DNA of 64,000 nucleotides from Limimaricola hongkongensis DSM 17492 (GCF_000600975.2 NZ_KK088650.1:620001-684000), one strand, 5' to 3'; counted from the stretch's first letter, positions 44,603 through 53,715 are shown. A program made the numbers and translations. The notes: generated from the letters alone by a model not told the origin.

Positions 44603-45124
44603 ATGTTCCGCACTGCCCCTTACATCGCGACGCTTGCCTTGTGCTTCTCAACCATCACCGCAGCGCCGTTTCCCGCTTCCGCAGAGGAGGGCCAGATGCG
44701 CGACGCACCGCCGCTTCTCGACACCCTCGCGCTGTGGCTTGAAGTCAATTTCGACCTGCCACCCGCCGAGCGCGAGCCGCGTCTCGTCACCTTGCCCGGC
44801 CCGGAGCTGGTCGCGATGCGCTATGGCGACGGGGCACGCGTCGCCCCGGACCGGGTGGTCGCGCTCTATGACGAAGCCACCGGCACCATCTACCTCTCCG
44901 AGGGTTGGACTGGCCGCAGCCCGGCGGAGCTGTCGGTCCTGGTTCACGAATTGGTCCACCACATGCAAGCCATGGCCGCGCACCGCTTTGCCTGCCCGGC
45001 CGCGCGCGAGCGGCTGGCTTACCAGGCGCAGGACGCCTGGCTCGCCCTGTTCGGCGAGGATCTGGAAACCGCCTTCGACCTTGATCCGGCGATGCTGCTG
45101 GTCGGCACGGTCTGCATCCATTGA
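44603..45124 (+). CDS. exported putative zinc metallopeptidase (HExxH protein)
   Basis: 173 residues with a signal peptide (MFRTAPYIATLALCFSTITAAPFPASAEE). The HELVHHMQ zinc motif is at 115-122, after a short conserved stretch (VVALYDEATGTIYLSEGWTG). Family resemblance is to the DUF6647-type proteins. It probably acts in the periplasm; the substrate is unknown. Its promoter gap is shared with the divergent CadC-like regulator, so it is a plausible target. Confidence 0.72.
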   Translation: MFRTAPYIATLALCFSTITAAPFPASAEEGQMRDAPPLLDTLALWLEVNFDLPPAEREPRLVTLPGPELVAMRYGDGARVAPDRVVALYDEATGTIYLSEGWTGRSPAELSVLVHELVHHMQAMAAHRFACPAARERLAYQAQDAWLALFGEDLETAFDLDPAMLLVGTVCIH

Positions 45125-45342
45125 CGGTCCCGGCATTGCCGGAGGTGAAACCCGACCTGCAATCGCGAAAGGAAACGATGTGTCCGCATACTGTGTTGGC
45201 GCGCGTCACGGCAGAGGGTCATGATCTCGACCTCATCAGCCTGAACCTCCGAGATTTCTTCAGTGAGGCGGCGCATATCCGCACCCTCGCCCATGGTCGG
45301 GAACCACCTGCGCCATATCGATGGCGGCTTGACCATGAGCGA

Positions 45343-46488
45343 TCATCCCGCAGGCAAAGGCGCTCTGCCGCCGACGAGGAACCTCGCTTGGCCCAGCCGG
45401 TCCATCAGACGCCACGCGATCCATGTCGCGAGGAAGACGAAAGCCGAGACGAGACCGAATTCGATCCACCATGGCGCTGGAAACTGTGCGACCACTGCCA
45501 GCCCGACCAAGGTCAGTGGAAAGTGGAGCACGTAGAGCGGAAACACCGCACGGTTCAATTCGGACAGCACCGGGCTTGGCCTGTGGAGATACCGCGCCGC
45601 CAGCCCGAGAGCGGCGATACACCAGCACCAGGCCGTCGCCGCTTCGACCACCGAAAAGGCGGTCGCGTTCGGAGGAGCCAGCCCTGCCGGCCGCCAACCG
45701 CCGGCCGCGAGGGCTTGGCCCGCAGCGGCATCCTCCAGCAACGCGATCGCGAGAAGCGTCACCTTGCCTCCGAACAACAGGACCGCGCCGGCCAGCAGCC
45801 ACCATGCCCGTCTGCCTGCCCACTTCAGGAAACGGTCGTGGTCGGCTCCGATGAGATAGCCACCCGAAAAGAAGAGAAGGTAGAGCGCGAACTGATAATT
45901 GTCACCGGTGAGCGCTGCCGCATGCGGCTTCAGTAGAACGACGGTTCCCGCCGACAGAAGGATCAGGATTGTGCACAGGATGCCCGGCTGCGGCATGGAA
46001 GTTCCGAGGCGTTCCCGAAACCGGAAGACCGGCCAGCACAGCATGGTGTAGAGCGCGAGATTGATCAGGAACCACAGATGCTGAACCTGCTGAAGCTCTG
46101 GGGTTGTCGTCCACGTCCACCAAAAGGCGGAGAAACCGGCTGCGTCGCCAGTCATGACGGCGATCGCATAGCCGCCAAAGACATTGATGAAGATGGTGCC
46201 GAACAGAAGCGGCCCTCCGAGCCGCAGAAGCCGCCGGCCAATGAACCGCGGTCCTGCGCCCCTCGAGGTCAGGAACCACGTGCCGATCCCGGCTATCATG
46301 AAGAGCGAGGGGAGCCGCCAGCTGTGGCTCCAGTAGATGAACAGGGTCAGTCCGTCGCCGGCCAACCGGTCGTTCACGAACCGGTAGATGTCGACGCCCC
46401 AATCCACGAACCCAACAGCGACATGATGCGGAACCAGCAAGGCAAAGAGAATGATCCGCAACCAGTCGAGTTCATGCCTTCGGGTCAT
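45343..46488 (-). CDS. acyltransferase 3 family membrane protein
   Basis: 381 residues, about 10 membrane helices. It opens with RRHELDWLRIILFALLVPHHVAVGF, with the R/H residues typical of the acyltransferase-3 fold, and includes QHLWFLINLALYTMLCW and the C-terminal LYVLHFPLTL. It likely transfers acyl groups to a surface glycan or lipid. No glycan gene cluster is nearby. GC is lower than in the core regions, in line with acquisition. Confidence 0.85.
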   Translation of the reverse strand: MTRRHELDWLRIILFALLVPHHVAVGFVDWGVDIYRFVNDRLAGDGLTLFIYWSHSWRLPSLFMIAGIGTWFLTSRGAGPRFIGRRLLRLGGPLLFGTIFINVFGGYAIAVMTGDAAGFSAFWWTWTTTPELQQVQHLWFLINLALYTMLCWPVFRFRERLGTSMPQPGILCTILILLSAGTVVLLKPHAAALTGDNYQFALYLLFFSGGYLIGADHDRFLKWAGRRAWWLLAGAVLLFGGKVTLLAIALLEDAAAGQALAAGGWRPAGLAPPNATAFSVVEAATAWCWCIAALGLAARYLHRPSPVLSELNRAVFPLYVLHFPLTLVGLAVVAQFPAPWWIEFGLVSAFVFLATWIAWRLMDRLGQARFLVGGRAPLPAG

Positions 46489-46842
46489 GGGAAAACTCGC
46501 ATCAGCCGGGTGGGTCGGCCTGTCTTCATGAGCAACCCAATCGGGCGCTCTCGCATGGCCGATGCACCACCATTCGCAGCCTCACCCCTTGCGCTGGCTT
46601 GGCCAGCAAGTTCGCGGCCCTACTTGGCCAAGGGTAGCATACGCCGGTATCAATACGTCAGCTGCGGGCTCGAAGCTGACTTGCGGCAGCGAGGCGACGC
46701 CCAAGGCAGCGGCATGCCCGCCGGGCGCAACGGCTCTTACGCGAAACAGAGCGGTCGTTTGCCGCAAGTGACGATCCCCAATTGCCAATTCGAGTCTATC
46801 GGAGATCGTGTTGCGCCGGGCGCCGACGAGCAATCTTCTCGG
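46489..46842. other. 354-nt gap without a recognisable gene
   Basis: Only short open frames, none with a known motif. The right part may be the lost 3' end of the TPR gene, whose frame closes abruptly at 46843. It should also hold the acyltransferase promoter. Confidence 0.4.
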
Positions 46843-48312
46843 TCATTCCAGCTTTGCCAAGCTGCGGGCGCGATTGGGCGAGAGGGCGAGGGTTGCGCGA
46901 TAGGCTTCAAGCGCGTCGTCGGGGCGCCCCAATGCGCTCAGCATGTCGCCGAAAAGTTCACGCGCCGGCAGGACATGACCGGGGGTCACGGGGCTCTTGC
47001 CGGCCTCGTCTTCCAGATCCGCCGCCGCCCGCTGCTTGGTCAGCGCCGCGTCACCATTGCCCTCGGCCAGTTCGACCCAGGCCTCGACCGTGAGGATCTG
47101 ACCCTCGGTGAGACGCGCCCAATAGTCCTGCCCATCCTCTCGCATGGCGTCCCGCAGACTGCCCAGTTTCTCGACGGCGGCGCGCGCCGTCTCGACGTCG
47201 TCGGTGCGCGCGGCTCCCAAACCCTTGGCGAACCAGCGCATCGCGACGGTCTGGGGGAAGTTTTCCCACGGAATCGCGCCGTGCATGTCGGGCGACAGCG
47301 CCGCGGCCTCGGCCCAATTCTCCTGCTCCAGCAGCAGACGGACCGGCGCCGCCGCCAGGGCATAGGCGCCGCCGAAGCTGGCCTGGTGGTTGTCGATGGC
47401 GAGCATCTCGTCCACCAGCCGCGCCGCCTCCTCGGCCTGTCCCATTTGCAGGTGGCCATAGACCATGTAGTCGACCGCATGGGCGTAATGGGACTGGATC
47501 ACGTCACCGGAGGTGTCGAGAGCGGCTTCCGCCGACCGGCGATTGAGGTCGATCGATTTCGCCCAGTCCCCCGTCCGCGTGTAGATATGCGCCGGCATGT
47601 GCAGCGCGTGAGCCGCCTCCGGGGCCGCCTTGTCGTAGATCTCGGCATAGGGGAGACCGCGCTCCTTGAGCGGCGGGTTGTCGTAGGCATGGATCGCGTA
47701 ATGGATCACGCCGGGATGTTCGGGCGCGGTTTCGTGCAGGGCGTCGAGCGCGTCGCCCACGCGCGCGTTCACCTCGAACCGCTCCGCCCCGCCGGGCGCC
47801 GTCGCCAAGCGGGCGAGCGCGGCAAGGGCGGCGGCGTCGATATTGTCGGGATTGCGCTCGTGGGCGGTCTGCTGCGCCTCGGCCCAGGCCGCGAGGCGGG
47901 CGGGGTAGCCATCGTGGTCGGGCGCGTAGAAGGCAGCTGCCGCATCGACCAGCGCCTGTTCGAGATCGCTGCCTGGCGTCATGGTGGCCAGCCGCCCGGC
48001 GGCATCATTGCCGCGTGCCGTTTCGGCTTCGGACGGTGTCCCGGGCCAGAGGGGATGAAAGTTGGCCATGGCGATCCCCCACTGCGCCATGGCGCAGTCG
48101 GGATCGGCCTCGGCAGCCTGCCCAAAGGCCGCCTCGGCTTCGATATACATCATGTTGTGCAGCAGGGTCAGGCCCCTGTCGACCGCAGCATCGGCCTCGC
48201 TGGCACATGTGGTTGGAAGATCGACCCCCTGCGCGGCAGGCGAGGTGGGAATGGTGAGTGCGCTGGAAAGTGCGACAACGGCGGTTCCGGTCATGTTCGA
48301 GAAGCGTAGCAT
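46843..48312 (-). CDS. exported TPR-repeat protein, possibly truncated at the C-terminus
   Basis: 489 residues with a signal peptide (GTAVVALSSALTIPTSPAAQG). It contains repeated helical units: FGQAAEADPDCAMAQWGIAMANF, AHALHMPAHIYTRTGDWAKSIDLNRRSAEAAL, AHAVDYMVYGHLQMGQAEEAARLVDEM and ALGRPDDALEAYRATLALSPNRARSLAKLE. The frame stops in mid-repeat at LAKLE, where proteins of this type usually continue with another unit, so the 3' end may be lost. The function is unknown; it is periplasmic by its signal. Confidence 0.75.
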   Translation of the reverse strand: MLRFSNMTGTAVVALSSALTIPTSPAAQGVDLPTTCASEADAAVDRGLTLLHNMMYIEAEAAFGQAAEADPDCAMAQWGIAMANFHPLWPGTPSEAETARGNDAAGRLATMTPGSDLEQALVDAAAAFYAPDHDGYPARLAAWAEAQQTAHERNPDNIDAAALAALARLATAPGGAERFEVNARVGDALDALHETAPEHPGVIHYAIHAYDNPPLKERGLPYAEIYDKAAPEAAHALHMPAHIYTRTGDWAKSIDLNRRSAEAALDTSGDVIQSHYAHAVDYMVYGHLQMGQAEEAARLVDEMLAIDNHQASFGGAYALAAAPVRLLLEQENWAEAAALSPDMHGAIPWENFPQTVAMRWFAKGLGAARTDDVETARAAVEKLGSLRDAMREDGQDYWARLTEGQILTVEAWVELAEGNGDAALTKQRAAADLEDEAGKSPVTPGHVLPARELFGDMLSALGRPDDALEAYRATLALSPNRARSLAKLE

Positions 48313-48652
48313 TTCAGACCCTCCAGGAAATCGATTTGGTCAATTTTCCACTCTGACTGCGAGGGGTTCATCGATCACCGCCGTCGGCATGAATCCTCGA
48401 AAGGATGGGCGCAGGCCCGAGAGCCGCCGGGGCCTGTGATGTTTCCAGTCGGAAATCTCGAACCGAACGCACCAATGACGGCGACAATTCGGCCTGCAAT
48501 GATGATGCGACAACCCTACGATCGGGCGCTATTGACGTAAGGTAACACAGGAGGTGGGGTCATGTCCCGTGGCGTGGTGTAGCTGAGGCGGCCGTCGGGT
48601 TTCTCGGTAGGGTCGGTTTGCGAAAGCCAACCTGAACCGAGGGATGCCCCCG

Positions 48653-48803
48653 ATGACCAAACCCATGATGGACCTGAGAGAGCTCGTCGAGAAGAGCGGT
48701 GAGGCGGATCTTCTGCGGGAGATGATCGGCTTTGCGGCCGAGCGCCTGATGGAGCTCGAGGTAGGTGGCCAGACCGGCGCCGCCTACGGCGAGAAGAGTC
48801 CTG
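48653..48803 (+). pseudogene. IS256-family transposase, N-terminal fragment
   Basis: From ATG 48653 the translation MDLRELVEKSGEADLLREM, IGFAAERLMELEVGGQTGAAYGEKSPE matches the first ~50 residues of IS256/mutator transposases (AERLM.ME..GLTGA..GERS.ER). Similarity ends at about 48803, so the rest of the transposase is gone. The upstream sequence (about 48550-48640) is probably the left end of the element. The following ~230 nt up to 49041 have no recognised coding content. Confidence 0.72.
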
Positions 48804-49041
48804 AACTGCCTGCGCGGCCGCGGCCATGCGGTCGTGAACTGAGGGAGGAAGCCATGCATGATGTCCGCACCCGCATGGAGGGCCTGCACCACCTGCTGAC
48901 CGGGGGGACGGGCCACCCGACAGGGCGCCGCGCGTCTCCGCCCCGGCACCTGTGGGGCGATCTCGGCCTGCCCGAGGGGAGGCCGCGCAGCCCGCGGCGG
49001 TCGCTTCCGGCGCGCTTGCTGCGGTGGTGAGGGTCCCGTCC

Positions 49042-49410
49042 ATGACCCAGATCCTCGCCTTCGCCTATGCCGGGCTGACTGCACTGCCCATCCTGATGCA
49101 CTTGGGCGTCGCCGCCGGTGCCCCGCTCGGCCGCCTGACGGTCGGCGGTCGCTTTCCCGGCCGCCTGCCGCCGGCCTGGCGGGCGCTGGCGCTGGTCCAG
49201 GCCGCGCTGCTTGCAACCATGGCCGGGGCGGTGCTCGCCAGGGCCGGCATCGGCGCGTCGCCTTTGGCGCTCCTGTTCTGGCCCGCCCTCGCGCTCACGC
49301 TGCTGTCGCTCGCCGCGAACGCTGCCAGCCCCTCGCGCCCGGAGCGCCTGCTCTGGACGCCGGTCCTCTTTCTCATGGCCGCCGCCGCGCTCGGCGTCGG
49401 CCTGTCATGA
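49042..49410 (+). CDS. small membrane protein of unknown function
   Basis: 122 residues from ATG 49042, with a weak GAGGG RBS. Four hydrophobic segments are visible (ILAFAYAGLTALPILMHLGVAAG, ALALVQAALLATMAGAVLA, LALLFWPALALTLLSLAANA, PVLFLMAAAALGVGL). I do not recognise it. It precedes an NAD(P)-binding protein by 16 nt and a second membrane protein after that, likely one operon. Confidence 0.6.
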   Translation: MTQILAFAYAGLTALPILMHLGVAAGAPLGRLTVGGRFPGRLPPAWRALALVQAALLATMAGAVLARAGIGASPLALLFWPALALTLLSLAANAASPSRPERLLWTPVLFLMAAAALGVGLS

Positions 49411-49426
49411 ACACCGGAGACGACCC

Positions 49427-50293
49427 ATGAACGTTCTCGTTGCCGGCGCGACCGGCTATCTCGGGCGCTTTCTCTGCGCCGAATACCTGCGACGCGGGCA
49501 CCACGTCACCGCGCTGGTCCGCGACACCACGCGGGCCGGGGATCTTGCCGATCTGTCGATCGAGGCCGAGGCCACCCGGCCCGAGACGCTCGAGGGGATC
49601 ATGGACGGCGTGGACCTCGTCGTCTCGTCGCTTGGCATCACCCGGCAGGCAGACGGGCCCGGCTACCGGGAGGTCGACTTCCAGGCGAACCTGAACCTGC
49701 TGCGCGAGGCCGAGGCCGCGGGCGTCGGACGCTTCGCCTATGTGCATGTCCTGAATGCCGACGCCATGAAGGGCGTGCCGCTTGTCGATGCCAAGAGCGC
49801 CTTCGTGGACGCGCTCCACGCCTCCGACATGCCCGCGACCGTGATCGCGCCCAACGGCTTCTTCTCGGACATGGGCGAAATGTTCGCGATGGCGCGCAAG
49901 GGCCGCGTCTGGCTGTTCGGGGACGGGGCGCAGCGCCTCAACCCCATTCATGGCGCCGATCTGGCGGTGGCCATCGCCGACGCGACCGACGCCGGCCGGG
50001 GCTGGGCCGAGATCGGCGGCCCCGACGTGATGACTCAGGGCGAGATCGCCCGCGCCGCCTTCGACGCACTCGGGACCGCGCCGCGCATCACCTGTCTGCC
50101 GGACGCCCTGCGCCGGACCGCGCTCGCCGTCCTGCCGCTCCTGCCGCGCCGCGTGAGCGGCCCCGCGCGCTTCTTCCTGACCGCGCTCGGAATGGACATG
50201 GTCGCGCCCCGCTTCGGGACGCGGCGCCTCACCGACCACTTCGAAACCCTCGCCGCGGAAGCGGCGCGCCAACCGAAAGGAACTCGCTCATGA
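49427..50293 (+). CDS. NAD(P)-binding atypical SDR-family protein
   Basis: 288 residues from ATG 49427. A Rossmann fold starts at once (MNVLVAGATGYLGRF, GxxGxxG at 7-12), followed by DGVDLVVSSLGITRQADGPGYREVDFQANLNLLREAEAAGVGRFAYV. It is an atypical short-chain dehydrogenase of the NmrA/NAD(P)H-binding type, with no clear YxxxK. It may be a redox sensor or a reductase. Its stop overlaps the next start (ATGA). Confidence 0.85.
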   Translation: MNVLVAGATGYLGRFLCAEYLRRGHHVTALVRDTTRAGDLADLSIEAEATRPETLEGIMDGVDLVVSSLGITRQADGPGYREVDFQANLNLLREAEAAGVGRFAYVHVLNADAMKGVPLVDAKSAFVDALHASDMPATVIAPNGFFSDMGEMFAMARKGRVWLFGDGAQRLNPIHGADLAVAIADATDAGRGWAEIGGPDVMTQGEIARAAFDALGTAPRITCLPDALRRTALAVLPLLPRRVSGPARFFLTALGMDMVAPRFGTRRLTDHFETLAAEAARQPKGTRS

Positions 50294-50970
50294 CCCTCCG
50301 CAAAGCCGGCGGCCTCGCCGCCCTGACCTGCGCCGCCACCTATCTGTTTGGCTTCGCCTTGCTTGTCACCGTGCTCGCGCCGCTGGGTTTCGGCTCGGAC
50401 GAGATCGACGTCGCCGCCGTCGTGGCCTTCATCGCGGACCGCCCGGGCGTGCTGATCGTCTGGAACACCCTGATCTACGTCGTGAACGCGCTGGCGCTCG
50501 CGGTTCTCGTCGTTGCGCTCCGCCGGCAGATCGCCAATTCGCGGCCCGACGCCGCCGCCCTGACCGGGGCGATCGGGCTGATCTGGGCCACCCTCGTCCT
50601 CGGCGCCGGCATGATCGCGAATGTCGCCGTCGAACGGACACATGCGCTCGCCGCGGACCCGGCGGCCGCGGCCTCCCTCTGGCAGACGCTGCACGCGGTC
50701 GAACTGGGCTTGGGCGGCGGCAACGAGATCGCCGGCGGCGCATGGATCCTGGCGGTCAGCCTCGCAGGGCTTGCGAGCGGCCTTCTCGGCCGCGTCACGG
50801 CCGGGATCGGCGCGATCAGCGGCTTCGCCGGGCTCGTGACCATCCTGCCGCCGCTCGGGGAGACCGCCGGCGCCGTCTTCGGCCTTGGCGCTATCGCGTG
50901 GTTCGTTGCCGTGGGGATCGTGCTTCTGCGGGGCGGCCAGACGGCGTTGGGGAAGGAGGTCGCCGCCTGA
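50290..50970 (+). CDS. integral membrane protein, DUF4386-like
   Basis: 226 residues with six to seven membrane helices. The layout (AALTCAATYLFGFALLVTVLAPLGF; VVAFIADRPGVLIVWNTLIYVVNALALAVLVVALRRQI; WQTLHAVELGLGGGNEIAGGAWILAVSLA) resembles DUF4386-type proteins. No catalytic motif is seen. It is coupled to the SDR protein, suggesting a shared membrane-linked role. Confidence 0.65.
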   Translation: MTLRKAGGLAALTCAATYLFGFALLVTVLAPLGFGSDEIDVAAVVAFIADRPGVLIVWNTLIYVVNALALAVLVVALRRQIANSRPDAAALTGAIGLIWATLVLGAGMIANVAVERTHALAADPAAAASLWQTLHAVELGLGGGNEIAGGAWILAVSLAGLASGLLGRVTAGIGAISGFAGLVTILPPLGETAGAVFGLGAIAWFVAVGIVLLRGGQTALGKEVAA

Positions 50971-51000
50971 CATCGCTTCGAATTCTGATCGTCGCCAGTC

Positions 51001-51234
51001 TCAGGGCTGTGCCCCGGCCCATGACCCGACCAGCCCTGCCGAGTGACAGGGCTGGTCACCGGGTCGCCAAGGGTGGCCGATCGGCCTCGTTTCCTCGCTG
51101 CAAAGGCCGAAGACCCGTGGTTCTCGCAGGCGGATGATCACAGTTCCGGGATGGCGGCCGAGCTTGGTGGCGAGGGTGGACTTGCCTGAAGCGATCCGAC
51201 CGTAGAGCAGGACGAGGGTCGTTTGTCCGGCCAT
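51001..51234 (-). pseudogene. truncated P-loop ATP-binding protein
   Basis: From ATG 51234 the minus strand reads MAGQTTLVLLYGRIASGKSTLATKLGR and HPGTVIIR, an N-terminal Walker A (GRIASGKST) of a small kinase-like AAA protein. After about 35 residues the frame runs into unrelated, low-complexity sequence and ends at 51001. Only the first strand and P-loop of the domain remain. Confidence 0.65.
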
Positions 51235-51269
51235 GTCTCGCCCCCTTTGCGTCACGCAGGCTGCGACTG

Positions 51270-51425
51270 GGACAGCGTCGTCAATCCGACGAGCAGAAGC
51301 GCCGCCATGGCTGCTGGTGAGCAACAGCGAATGCATGATGAAATCGGAAAAGGCGAGGGAGACGCCACCGACCAGCGCGTAGGCGAGAACGGCGAAGGGG
51401 CGAGGTAGAAGACGAGGGGCGACAT
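51270..51425 (-). pseudogene. fragment of a small membrane protein, frameshifted (DUF1772-like)
   Basis: ATG 51425 opens MSPLVFYLAP; one base shift later the frame reads FAVLAYALVGGVSLAFSDFIMHSLLL, a typical first membrane helix of DUF1772-type proteins (GV.LAFSDF.M.SL). The sequence is broken after ~45 residues and fused by chance to the P-loop fragment downstream. It lies between two other minus-strand pieces and was probably once part of an operon with the DUF4345 gene. Confidence 0.5.
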
Positions 51426-51486
51426 CGGTCTGGACTCCTTCGGCTGAAGGGGCGGCGCGGCGAGAAGAGCCGCGCCGCGCGCGTGG

Positions 51487-51900
51487 TTAGCGCATGGGGT
51501 ATGCCGCGAAGGGCGGGGACGCTGGCTGCCGGAGTCGGCGTCGGAACGCGGCGATAGCGATCTCGACGATGAGAGCGGCGATCACGCTGCCGGACGGCAT
51601 GCCGTCGAGGACCAGGCCGACCAGTCGCACCGCCGGAAAGGCGAGGAAGGCCGTCAGGGCCACTGCGACCGAGATTGGCAGGATCGCGCGCCGCCAGATG
51701 CCGAGCAGCATGAAGATGTCGAAGCCGGCGAGTCCCGTGCCGGGCACGCGAGGCTCGCCGAGCAGGGACGCATCCTGCCTGAGCGCAATGCCGTAGCTCG
51801 CGTAGAACGCATGCGGCGCGCTGACGATGAAGCTGCCGATGGCGAGCGTGGTGAGGCCGGAGGCCCCGAGCGCGACCTTTTCGAAGAGGGTGGTGGACAT
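51487..51900 (-). CDS. DUF4345-like small membrane protein
   Basis: 137 residues from ATG 51900, with AGAGGA upstream. Four helices; the pattern SAPHAFYASYGIAL, GEPRVPGTGLAGFDIFMLLGIW resembles DUF4345 proteins (membrane, function unknown). It appears intact, although both genes downstream on its strand are broken. Confidence 0.68.
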   Translation of the reverse strand: MSTTLFEKVALGASGLTTLAIGSFIVSAPHAFYASYGIALRQDASLLGEPRVPGTGLAGFDIFMLLGIWRRAILPISVAVALTAFLAFPAVRLVGLVLDGMPSGSVIAALIVEIAIAAFRRRLRQPASPPFAAYPMR

Positions 51901-52563
51901 GTCGTGGTCCTCTCTAGAGTTGGCGATCAGGCGGCGCTGGTCCCTGCGCCGCTCGCATCACGCCATCGGTCATGTGCGCGTTCCGTCCATCGAGCAGGAT
52001 TTCGGTTCGCGGCGAGAGGCACAGAAAAAGGTTGGATCCCTGGTTTGGGGCGGACTGAGGGAGCCGTTTTGGGAAGTAGAAGACCCGCCCCCGGCGCAGC
52101 AGATAGGGCCCGGCATGGTGCTTGGCTCTACGACGACCGGAAGGGCGGGAAGATCGGGGCAGTGTCACATCATGTGTCACACGCTGTGTCACAGTCGCAA
52201 ACGGCTGTAGCACATGAGTCGATCCAGAGCGCTTGGAGGCTCTGATTCCGTTAGGTTTTGGGAAAAACCTGGCTGGGGTGGTAGGAGCCCCAGTAAGATT
52301 TCGAGTTTTCCTAAGTCCCTGATGGATCGAGGGAAAGTCCGGCAACCACCTGCGTGTATGACATCGCAGTAGGGTAGCTCGGTGTTTATCCTATGCAAGA
52401 GATTTTGGTGCTGTAGAAGCGATCGGCTGGATCGCGCTCTTGATAGAATCCGCAGGACGATGCCCGGACCCGCATCTTCATTTTAGGGAACCGGTCGAGG
52501 ACCGCTCAGTGGTGATGTCGGAACGCTGATCAATCCGCATCATCAGACAGCCGCACCTTTGTT
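51901..52563. other. 663-nt gap holding direct repeat copy B
   Basis: Apart from the repeat at 52124-52293, I see only short frames without motifs. The first ~200 nt may contain the DUF4345 promoter. The part after 52293 is of mixed composition, leads to the 3' end of the multiheme cytochrome gene and has no recognised gene. Confidence 0.5.
52124..52293 (+). repeat. direct repeat copy B, right edge of accessory island
   Basis: Same orientation as 40495-40639. It carries the tail AVSHHVSHAVSQSQTAVAHESIQS..RL (stop 52245), then a segment reading TGGCTGGGGTGGTAGGA (52270-52286). On the minus strand that segment resembles the 3' end of a tRNA (TCCTACCACCCCAGCCA), a common attachment target for integrases. 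The tRNA body itself is absent. Confidence 0.62.
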
Positions 52564-53652
52564 TCACGGCCTGCTGAAGGCGTCTCCTTGAGCTTGGGGC
52601 AGGGCTGCTGCCAGGTCGTTCACGCTATCGATCAGAAGTTGCGCCGCATAATGGGGATTGTGGGCATGGCTGCCCCCGTCTTTCGCGACGAACTGGTAGT
52701 TGTAGGCTGCACGCAGTAATCGCGGTGTCCAGTTGGCATAGCGGTTGTCGCGCATTGTTTCCTCCGCGCTGGCCTGACCATCGTCGTCGAGATCGGTAAA
52801 GAAGTAGGGATAGCTGTCCGGCGCGTAGAGAATGGCCGCGTCAGGGATGGTTTCGGCGTAGAGCCGGATCATCATGTGCAGATGTTCGTGCAGGGTTGCG
52901 ATCTCCGAGGCGATGCCTTCGGCGGTATCACCGTCGCCGTCTAGATCCGCCGAAGTCGTTCGGATCGCGCGCGAGTCCGTCACACCTGCGTGACAGCTCG
53001 TGCAGTCCGCGATTTCGATCGCCGTGTCATGTGCGCCGTGGCAGCCTGCGCAGTCGTCGAATCCCGGGACATGCGCGAAACGTCCCGAATAGCTCTGACC
53101 CGGGTACTCGTAGCCGCCACCGACCTCGGCACCCAGCAATGTTGCCGCAGCCGCGGAATAATGGACATTGATGAAACTCAGCCGGTCAGACACCTCGTCG
53201 TCGTCGAGATCCGAAACGGCCGTTTCGACAGCCTCCCCGGACGCGCGGCCCTGATGGCAGACCGCGCATACCGCCATGCCCGACCCGAGAGAAACCGCCG
53301 CGCCTGAGGGGAAGGGTACTGTGGCGAGCGACGCCGCTTCGGGAGCATGACAGGAGGTGCATTCGACTAGCTCCCCGGTGGGAACGGGATGGTCGATGGC
53401 GCCGACGGTGGTCATCGGCGAGGCGAGGTAGTCTGCGAAACCCGTTGTGGAATGGCAGGCCGCGCAGGCGCCGGGGATTTCGCCCTCCTCGTCCCAGTGG
53501 CGGAACGCCTCTGCCATGGCATCGGCGTGACCCGAGGCCATCCAGTCCTCGACGATCTCCTCGGGCGTGGGTTCGGTGCCCTGCGCCTGTGACCAGATCG
53601 GAACGAGGCTGCCGGTCAGCAGCGCGGGCAGGAGGAAAGCAGGATGGCGCAT
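52564..53652 (-). CDS. exported five-heme cytochrome c
   Basis: 362 residues from ATG 53652 with a signal peptide ending near residue 24. Five heme motifs: CAACH (63-67), CTSCH (98-102), CAVCH (129-133), CAGCH (201-205) and CTSCH (217-221). Two calcium-loop-like acidic stretches (DLDGDGDTAEG, DLDDDGQASAEE) follow. It is a periplasmic or membrane-associated electron carrier of the polyheme class. It is divergent from nqrA with a perfect FNR box in the 133-nt gap. A link with the Nqr complex is inferred from position. Confidence 0.9.
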   Translation of the reverse strand: MRHPAFLLPALLTGSLVPIWSQAQGTEPTPEEIVEDWMASGHADAMAEAFRHWDEEGEIPGACAACHSTTGFADYLASPMTTVGAIDHPVPTGELVECTSCHAPEAASLATVPFPSGAAVSLGSGMAVCAVCHQGRASGEAVETAVSDLDDDEVSDRLSFINVHYSAAAATLLGAEVGGGYEYPGQSYSGRFAHVPGFDDCAGCHGAHDTAIEIADCTSCHAGVTDSRAIRTTSADLDGDGDTAEGIASEIATLHEHLHMMIRLYAETIPDAAILYAPDSYPYFFTDLDDDGQASAEETMRDNRYANWTPRLLRAAYNYQFVAKDGGSHAHNPHYAAQLLIDSVNDLAAALPQAQGDAFSRP

Positions 53653-53715
53653 GGCGTCTCTCCACGGCTCTGGAACCACATGCCCCGATGATGCGCGGCA
53701 TGATCGAGGCGATCC

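Noticed and set aside
45121-45936. Plus-strand frame after the HExxH gene
   Set aside because: It overlaps most of the acyltransferase gene antisense and shows no family features.
46582-46833. 83-residue minus-strand frame after the TPR gene
   Set aside because: No recognisable motif, and its translation does not continue the TPR repeats; listed as a gap.
52164-52194. Tandem GTGTCAC units in repeat copy B as a CRISPR or iteron array
   Set aside because: Only three short units within a coding tail (VSHHVSHAVSQ); spacing and length do not fit CRISPR or a replication origin.
52270-52286. A complete tRNA gene at repeat copy B
   Set aside because: Only about 17 nt resemble a tRNA 3' end; no anticodon or D arm follows.
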